In this document: positions 58,267-64,000 of the stretch, one piece after another
Layout of the letters: every line of letters begins with the position of its first letter
Numbering within the stretch: the stretch's first letter is position 1
NCBI GenBank assembly: GCA_015067005.1
Contig: SVNH01000001.1
Location: 124,001-188,000, forward strand
Direction of reading: 5' to 3'
DNA: 64,000 bases
From: Ruminococcus flavefaciens
Lineage (GTDB): Bacteria > Bacillota > Clostridia > Oscillospirales > Ruminococcaceae
Translations under genes and position numbers: made by a program
Notes under the pieces: model-generated
What the model saw: only the letters and a program-made list of their open reading frames with translations
What the model was told of the DNA's origin: nothing
Database searches by the model: none

Positions 58267-59397
58267 TTATGAGGTAGGAACCTCAGTTGCATTTACGAGT
58301 TCGAGATACTTGTTTCCGGAATCCCATTTGTAAAGTCCGGTATTTACAAGAAGCTGGAGATTATCCGCAGTGATTACTGTTGGTTCAAGCAGATATGACT
58401 GAATGTATTTAGTGCCGTTGTTATAGGAATCTGTGTCAAACTTGGTCTGAACATCGAGCTTGTCAACAAGACCGGCAGCAGGAGTTTCATCTGAAAGGAT
58501 AGTCTTGCAAACCTCAAACGCAACCTTTGCTTCATCGTGAAGGTTTTTATAAACAGTCATAGCCTGTTTTCCGTCAACGATATTGCGGAGATTCTCTGCA
58601 TCGCCGTCCTGACCGGTGATTATCGGAGCGTTGCTTCCTTTATAGTCGGATTCGATAGCATTTGTTACGCCGAGTGCAGTTGAATCGTTGGAGCAGAGGG
58701 CAACATCGAGAGTTTTTGAGGAATAGTAGCTGGAAAGAGTACTCTTCATATTGCTTTCAGCGTTTGCAGTGGTCCAGTCTTTAGTAGCGACCTGTTCAAG
58801 AGTATTCTTGCCGGAAGGGATATTAAGCTTGCCTGATTCTATGTAAGGCTGGAGAGTCTCATAAGCGCCATCGAAGAAATAACGGGCATTGTTATCTATC
58901 GGATCGCCTCCGACGAATTCTATATTGTATGTTGAAGAAGAATTCTTGAGATCAAGCTTATCGCTTACAAATTCAGCCTGAAGCTTGCCGACAGCATAGT
59001 TATCAAAAGAAATATAGTAGTTTACAGCGCTTGTTTTCATGATAAGGCGGTCGTAAGCCACGATCGGTATTTCAGCTGTTTTAGCGCTGTCGAGAGTATC
59101 TGAAAGCTTAGTTCCGTCAACAGCAGCAACGAGAAGAAGGTCAACTTTATCAGAAATAAGCTTTATGAGATCGTTGTTCTGCTTTGCGGAATCGTTATTT
59201 GAATAAACGAGTTCAACATTATATCCGGCTGCTTCAAACTCGGATTTGAGGTATTCACCGTCGCTGTTCCAGCGTTCAAGTTCTGAAGCGGGCATAGCAA
59301 TACCGATAGTTTTTTTCTCTTCTTTTTTTGTTGAACCGCATGAAGTTAGAGCGGCAACAGTTGTCATAGATGTGATAACTGCCAAGAGTTTTTTCAT
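58267..59397 (-). CDS. Sugar ABC transporter substrate-binding lipoprotein (ChvE/XylF-like)
   Basis: Lipobox ALTSCGS; KTIGIAMPASELERWNSDGEYLKSEFEAAGY; periplasmic-binding protein fold motifs. Confidence 0.88.
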   Translation of the reverse strand: MKKLLAVITSMTTVAALTSCGSTKKEEKKTIGIAMPASELERWNSDGEYLKSEFEAAGYNVELVYSNNDSAKQNNDLIKLISDKVDLLLVAAVDGTKLSDTLDSAKTAEIPIVAYDRLIMKTSAVNYYISFDNYAVGKLQAEFVSDKLDLKNSSSTYNIEFVGGDPIDNNARYFFDGAYETLQPYIESGKLNIPSGKNTLEQVATKDWTTANAESNMKSTLSSYYSSKTLDVALCSNDSTALGVTNAIESDYKGSNAPIITGQDGDAENLRNIVDGKQAMTVYKNLHDEAKVAFEVCKTILSDETPAAGLVDKLDVQTKFDTDSYNNGTKYIQSYLLEPTVITADNLQLLVNTGLYKWDSGNKYLELVNATEVPTS

Positions 59398-59583
59398 GTT
59401 TTGATTTCCTCCTTGAAGTTAAGTCCTCATGAGGGCGAGGACATTTTCATTATGATATTACAGTGCCATAATCTAATTGTAAGCCTGTTGTGCAAATCTG
59501 TCAATAGATGATGTTGAAATTTGGTTGTTTGCACAAAGCTGAGAGAGTGAAAAGGTTCATGTTTAGCTATAAATCGAATCCGC

Positions 59584-59612
59584 TTGATTTTTGAGAGCTA
59601 TGATAGTATAAT
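59584..59612 (+). promoter_or_regulatory. Promoter upstream of the SLC13-like gene
   Basis: TTGATT, 17-bp spacer, TATAAT. Confidence 0.7.
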
Positions 59613-59668
59613 GTTAGATGTGACCGCTGGATCGAAGAAACATTGCGGCGGTCTGAAAGGAAATACAT

Positions 59669-60787
59669 TTGAAGAACAGGATATTAAGATCTGCGGCTGC
59701 ATTTTTTCGTTCACAGCCGGTACTCGTTATAGCTTTTTTTGCAGCTCTTGCAACAGTATTCATTATACCTCCGGACAGCGGCTATAAGGGCTATTGCAGC
59801 CGCACTGTACTGATACAGCTTTTTGCACTTATGCTTGCTGTTTCAGGTTTCAGGAGCATTGGCATATTTGACCGTGTCACGCGGTATATACTTCAAAAAA
59901 CGGGAAGTCTAAGATCACTTGGCAGAATAATGATAGTTATATGCTTTTTCACATCAATGCTTGTTACGAACGATGTTGCGCTGCTGACGTTTGTTCCGCT
60001 GACTGTACTCATATACAAAGGCATTGACGATGAGAAAAGCAGGATACTTACGATCGTTCTTGAAACAGCTGCTGCTAATCTCGGAAGCATGATGACTCCG
60101 ATAGGCAATCCGCAGAATCTGTTTCTCTATGATGAATTTCATATGACAGCTGCGGGATTCGTCCGGACTATGCTTCCGATAGGCGGGATAAGTCTTGTAC
60201 TGCTCATGGCGGCTTCTTTCATACTGCCGAAAACTGAGTGTGCAGCACCTGAAAGCGAAACAGTCAGTGTATCGAAAATGAAAGCGGCAGTATACGGCGT
60301 TTTATTTGCGCTGTGTCTTTGTTCGGTGCTCAGGCTTGTACCTGACTATGTATGTCTGATAGCTGCGGTTGCGGCAGCGCTCATATGTGATGTGAAACTG
60401 CTCGGAAAGGTAGATTACGCCCTTCTTGCAACGTTTGTATGCTTCTTTGTATTCGTTGGAAATCTTGCACGTATCGGCACTGTAAGCGATTTCTTCTGCG
60501 ATATCCTTTCCGGACGCGAAATAGTGGTAGCAGCTGCGCTTTCACAGTTAATTAGCAATGTTCCGGCAGCTGTGATGCTTGCCGGCTTTACGGATAACGG
60601 AAAAGAGCTCCTTATAGGTGTTAATATAGGCGGTCTTGGTACCCTTGTCGCTTCGCTTGCAAGTCTGATCTCATTTCAGATATATCGTAAGTCTGAGGGT
60701 GCTCAGCCTTTGAGATACCTTGCAGTATTCACGCTTACAAGCATAGCGTTTCTTGCTGTACTTCTTCCGGCTGCAATTCTGATGTGA
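59669..60787 (+). CDS. SLC13/ArsB-like anion permease
   Basis: MLVTNDVALLTFVPLTVLI; LGSMMTPIGNPQNLFLY; paired repeat motifs of the ion transporter superfamily. Confidence 0.82.
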   Translation: MKNRILRSAAAFFRSQPVLVIAFFAALATVFIIPPDSGYKGYCSRTVLIQLFALMLAVSGFRSIGIFDRVTRYILQKTGSLRSLGRIMIVICFFTSMLVTNDVALLTFVPLTVLIYKGIDDEKSRILTIVLETAAANLGSMMTPIGNPQNLFLYDEFHMTAAGFVRTMLPIGGISLVLLMAASFILPKTECAAPESETVSVSKMKAAVYGVLFALCLCSVLRLVPDYVCLIAAVAAALICDVKLLGKVDYALLATFVCFFVFVGNLARIGTVSDFFCDILSGREIVVAAALSQLISNVPAAVMLAGFTDNGKELLIGVNIGGLGTLVASLASLISFQIYRKSEGAQPLRYLAVFTLTSIAFLAVLLPAAILM

Positions 60788-60920
60788 AGTGGTAAATTGC
60801 ATAAAAAAACGGCAACTATTTCAACAGAAATGATGGTTGAAATATGGTAAAAAATGTGTTATAATGTATAAATAGGATGGTGCCGCTGATGCGGCAGCAA
60901 CATCATTAAAGGAGCAGGAC

Positions 60921-61841
60921 ATGAACATAGAAGTTGCAAGGATAAATAATGCGATAAACGCAGATCCGATGGCGTTTGTAAAGGATACAAATGCGGATTA
61001 TATGTATAAATTGAGAAATATAGCCGAAAACATTGCTAAAACCAGCAAGGAAAGACCGGTCATACTTCTCTCGGGACCTTCCGGCTCGGGCAAGACTACT
61101 ACTGCGCTCATGCTCGAAAGGATACTCGATAATATGGGACATGAAACACATACCATTTCAATGGATAATTATTTCTGTCCGCTTACTCAGGAAGAAAAAG
61201 AACTGTCAGCACTCGGTAAGGTTGACCTTGAATCACCTGTCCGTGTTGACAAGGAACTCCTCAATCAGCAGATAGAGTCTATCAGCAACTGCGAAGAGGT
61301 CAAGATACCGAAGTATAATTTCAGAAGTTCAACGCGCGATGGCTATGAAAGGATACTCAAACGAAATCCCGGCGAGCTTGTTATCTTTGAGGGCATCCAT
61401 GCACTCAATCCGGATGTTATCACAGTTGAGGAGAATTATCTTTCAAAGATATACGTCAGCGTCAGAACGAGGATCACCAGCGGGGATATATGTCTGCACC
61501 CTTCAAGAGTGCGTCTTATGCGCCGCATGATAAGGGACAAAATGTTCCGCGACCGTTCACTGCGCGAAACTATGAATATGTTCGCAAGCGTTGAATCCGG
61601 CGAAAACAAATACATAATGCCTTATAAGCATCGTTCTGATTACGATATTGATACCTTTATGGCTTATGAGATCAGCGCATACCGTGATACTCTCATAGAC
61701 CAGCTGCGTGAAATGAGCGATGTTCCGGAACTTGCAGAGGCTATAAAGGTGCTTGAAAAAATAGTTCCGATAGATCATAAATTTATAACTCCGGATTCGC
61801 TTATCTGCGAATTCATCGGAAACAGCGAATACGCTCACTGA
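60921..61841 (+). CDS. Uridine kinase-like nucleoside kinase
   Basis: LLSGPSGSGKTTTALMLERIL, SMDNYFCPLTQEEKE, VIFEGIHALNPDV. Confidence 0.87.
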   Translation: MNIEVARINNAINADPMAFVKDTNADYMYKLRNIAENIAKTSKERPVILLSGPSGSGKTTTALMLERILDNMGHETHTISMDNYFCPLTQEEKELSALGKVDLESPVRVDKELLNQQIESISNCEEVKIPKYNFRSSTRDGYERILKRNPGELVIFEGIHALNPDVITVEENYLSKIYVSVRTRITSGDICLHPSRVRLMRRMIRDKMFRDRSLRETMNMFASVESGENKYIMPYKHRSDYDIDTFMAYEISAYRDTLIDQLREMSDVPELAEAIKVLEKIVPIDHKFITPDSLICEFIGNSEYAH

Positions 61842-61889
61842 TACACTTCATTTATCTTATCAATGCCTGAAGGCAGATCGGAGAATCAT

Positions 61890-64000
61890 ATGGAATACCT
61901 CGAAAACCGTGAATTATCATGGCTCAAATTCAACAAAAGAGTTCTCGAAGAAGCTACTGCACCGGAAAATCCTCTGCTGGAAAGGCTCTCGTTCTCAGCT
62001 ATATATCAGAGCAATCTTGATGAATTCTTTATGGTCAGAGTCGGCTCTCTGACCGATAAGGCGAAGTCTTCACCGAAAAAAGTAGACTCTAACAGCAACA
62101 TGACTGCCGCTCAGCAGCTCGATGCGATATTTACTGCCGTAAGGAGACTTCAGCCGGCTGTCGAATCCGCTTACTTCAATACTATGAGCGAGCTTGCCGC
62201 TTACGGATACGAACACGTAAGCTTTGATAAAATAACCCCTGAGGAGAAAAATCTCCTGGAACTCTATTTTAAATACGAGATAAAGCCGTTCATTTCGGGA
62301 ATAGTAGTGAATGATGCCATGCCGTTCCCTTTCCTTAAAAATAAGGAGATCTACGCTGTTGTTCAGCTGGGCTCAAAGAAAAAGACCTCTATCGGTATCA
62401 TTCCGGTAAGCCATGACCACTGTGAACGCGTTATCCCGCTTGGAAACGGCGGAAAGCGCTTCATACTTCAGGAGGAAGTCGTTCTGCATTTTGCACACCT
62501 TATGTTCAAGTCCTATAAGGTGCTCGACCGCGTTCTTGTAAGAGTTACCAGAAATGCCGATATTATGGTATCAGGCAAGGAAAATGATTTCCGTGAACGT
62601 ATGGAAGAGCTTGTTGTCAAGAGAAGCAAGCTTGAACCGGTAAGGCTCGAAATATCGGATGTTTTTTCAAATGATGCTCTCGATTACCTCTGCAAGAAGC
62701 TTAAACTGAAAAATGCGAGGGTATTCACTTCAATGATCCCGCTTGATCTTTCTTATCTCTATTCGCTTCAGGATCTTGATGATAATGAGAAACTCCATTT
62801 CCAGCAGCGTTCGCCGAGAAAACCGGCATCGCTTTCGGATACAAAGCCTGTGTTCGCTCAGGTAAAGGCTAAGGATATTCTTCTCAGCTATCCTTTTGAA
62901 TCAATGAACCTTTCGTTTATAAGACTTCTTCAGGAAGCTGCAAACGATCCGAAGGTAACTTCAATAAAGATAACACTCTACCGTCTTGCGCGTAACAGCA
63001 AGGTGATCGACGCTCTTTGTACTGCCGCTGAACAGGGCAAGGAAGTGCTCGTAATGATAGAGCTTCGTGCCCGTTTTGATGAGGCTAATAATATTGAATG
63101 GTCCAAGCATCTCCAGAAAGCCGGAGTTAAGGTCATATATGGTCCTAAGGACTACAAGGCGCATTCAAAGCTGCTGCTTATTACCAGAAAAGCTCAGGGC
63201 GGCGGGGATGAATACGTAACTCAGATAGGTACGGGAAATTATAACGAGAAAACTTCTGCGCTGTATACCGATCTGATGCTTCTTACTGCTGACAGGGCTA
63301 TAGCTGAGGATGCTGAAAATATATTCAGTTCGCTCATTAATGGAACTTTTGTCGAAAAGACAAACAAGCTTCTTGTTTCTCCGCTTGCACTTCGTCCGCA
63401 GGTGCTGGCGATGATGGATGAGCAGATAGAGATAGCTAAAAACGGCGGAAAAGGCTATATTGCCGCAAAAGTCAATTCGCTTTGTGATAAGGTCATAATG
63501 GCTAAGCTTGTTGAGGCTTCACAGGCTGGAGTTAAGATAGAACTTGTTGTAAGAGGTCTTTGCTGCCTCATCGCAGGTGTTGAGGGATATACGGACAATA
63601 TCGCTATAAGAAGTATTGTCGGACGTTTCCTTGAACACAGCCGTATTTTCATATTCGGTACTGACGGAAAGGATCAGAAGATATATATCGGTTCAGCTGA
63701 CTATATGTCGCGTAATACGATACGCCGTGTAGAGGTCGCAGCACCTGTTGAAGATGAAAAGCTTAAAAAGCGTATAAGGGATATGTTCCATGTGCTTATG
63801 GCGGATAACGTTAAGGCTCGTATCATGCATAACGACGGTACCTACGTCAAGATAGTACGCAGACGCGAGAACGATCAGCCTGTTAATTCACAGGAGATAT
63901 TCTACGATGATGCTTATCAGAGACTTGAGGACAAAAAGAAAAAGCAGGAAACCCTTCGTCAGAACCGTGAAAAGGGTACTGAGAAGAAGCCGGCTGCCAA
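61890..64000 (+). CDS. ppk1: Polyphosphate kinase 1 (3' end beyond window)
   Basis: YLENRELSWLKFNKRVLEEATAPENPLLERLSF; SNLDEFFMVRVG; TGNYNEKT; ATG at 61890 is preceded by GGCAGATCGGAGA. Confidence 0.95.
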   Translation, partial: MEYLENRELSWLKFNKRVLEEATAPENPLLERLSFSAIYQSNLDEFFMVRVGSLTDKAKSSPKKVDSNSNMTAAQQLDAIFTAVRRLQPAVESAYFNTMSELAAYGYEHVSFDKITPEEKNLLELYFKYEIKPFISGIVVNDAMPFPFLKNKEIYAVVQLGSKKKTSIGIIPVSHDHCERVIPLGNGGKRFILQEEVVLHFAHLMFKSYKVLDRVLVRVTRNADIMVSGKENDFRERMEELVVKRSKLEPVRLEISDVFSNDALDYLCKKLKLKNARVFTSMIPLDLSYLYSLQDLDDNEKLHFQQRSPRKPASLSDTKPVFAQVKAKDILLSYPFESMNLSFIRLLQEAANDPKVTSIKITLYRLARNSKVIDALCTAAEQGKEVLVMIELRARFDEANNIEWSKHLQKAGVKVIYGPKDYKAHSKLLLITRKAQGGGDEYVTQIGTGNYNEKTSALYTDLMLLTADRAIAEDAENIFSSLINGTFVEKTNKLLVSPLALRPQVLAMMDEQIEIAKNGGKGYIAAKVNSLCDKVIMAKLVEASQAGVKIELVVRGLCCLIAGVEGYTDNIAIRSIVGRFLEHSRIFIFGTDGKDQKIYIGSADYMSRNTIRRVEVAAPVEDEKLKKRIRDMFHVLMADNVKARIMHNDGTYVKIVRRRENDQPVNSQEIFYDDAYQRLEDKKKKQETLRQNREKGTEKKPAA

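Overview
The window looks like a low-to-mid-GC Firmicute chromosome. Dockerin and cohesin-like modules, HydE and overall gene content suggest a Ruminococcus-like Oscillospiraceae; this taxonomy is inference only. It is mostly housekeeping and biosynthetic DNA: pgsA-rimO-recX-recA-prmC, a two-component system, citrate synthase, a leu/ilv cluster running into RidA-NadA-HydE, murA, cyclophilins, glycogen phosphorylase, a GH13 enzyme, a nucleoside kinase and ppk1. Accessory elements include a dockerin-bearing GH43, a cohesin-like/Ig-like/dockerin protein, a His-rich CobW GTPase next to a second divergent GTPase, and a c-di-GMP pair (Reg_prop/Y_Y_Y/HD-GYP plus GGDEF-EAL). The most notable non-coding signals are: (1) a MITE-like element in two 304-bp copies plus one 83-bp core-less copy, with matching terminal inverted repeats and 8-bp target-site duplications, where one copy supplies a gene's stop codon and the core is far better conserved than the ends; (2) a candidate Val/Ile-rich leader-peptide attenuator upstream of ilvB, beside a leucine T-box upstream of leuA; (3) three copies of a 13-bp palindromic operator between a TetR gene and an MMPL-type transporter; (4) two small orphan transcription units. 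No tRNA, rRNA or CRISPR array was recognised.
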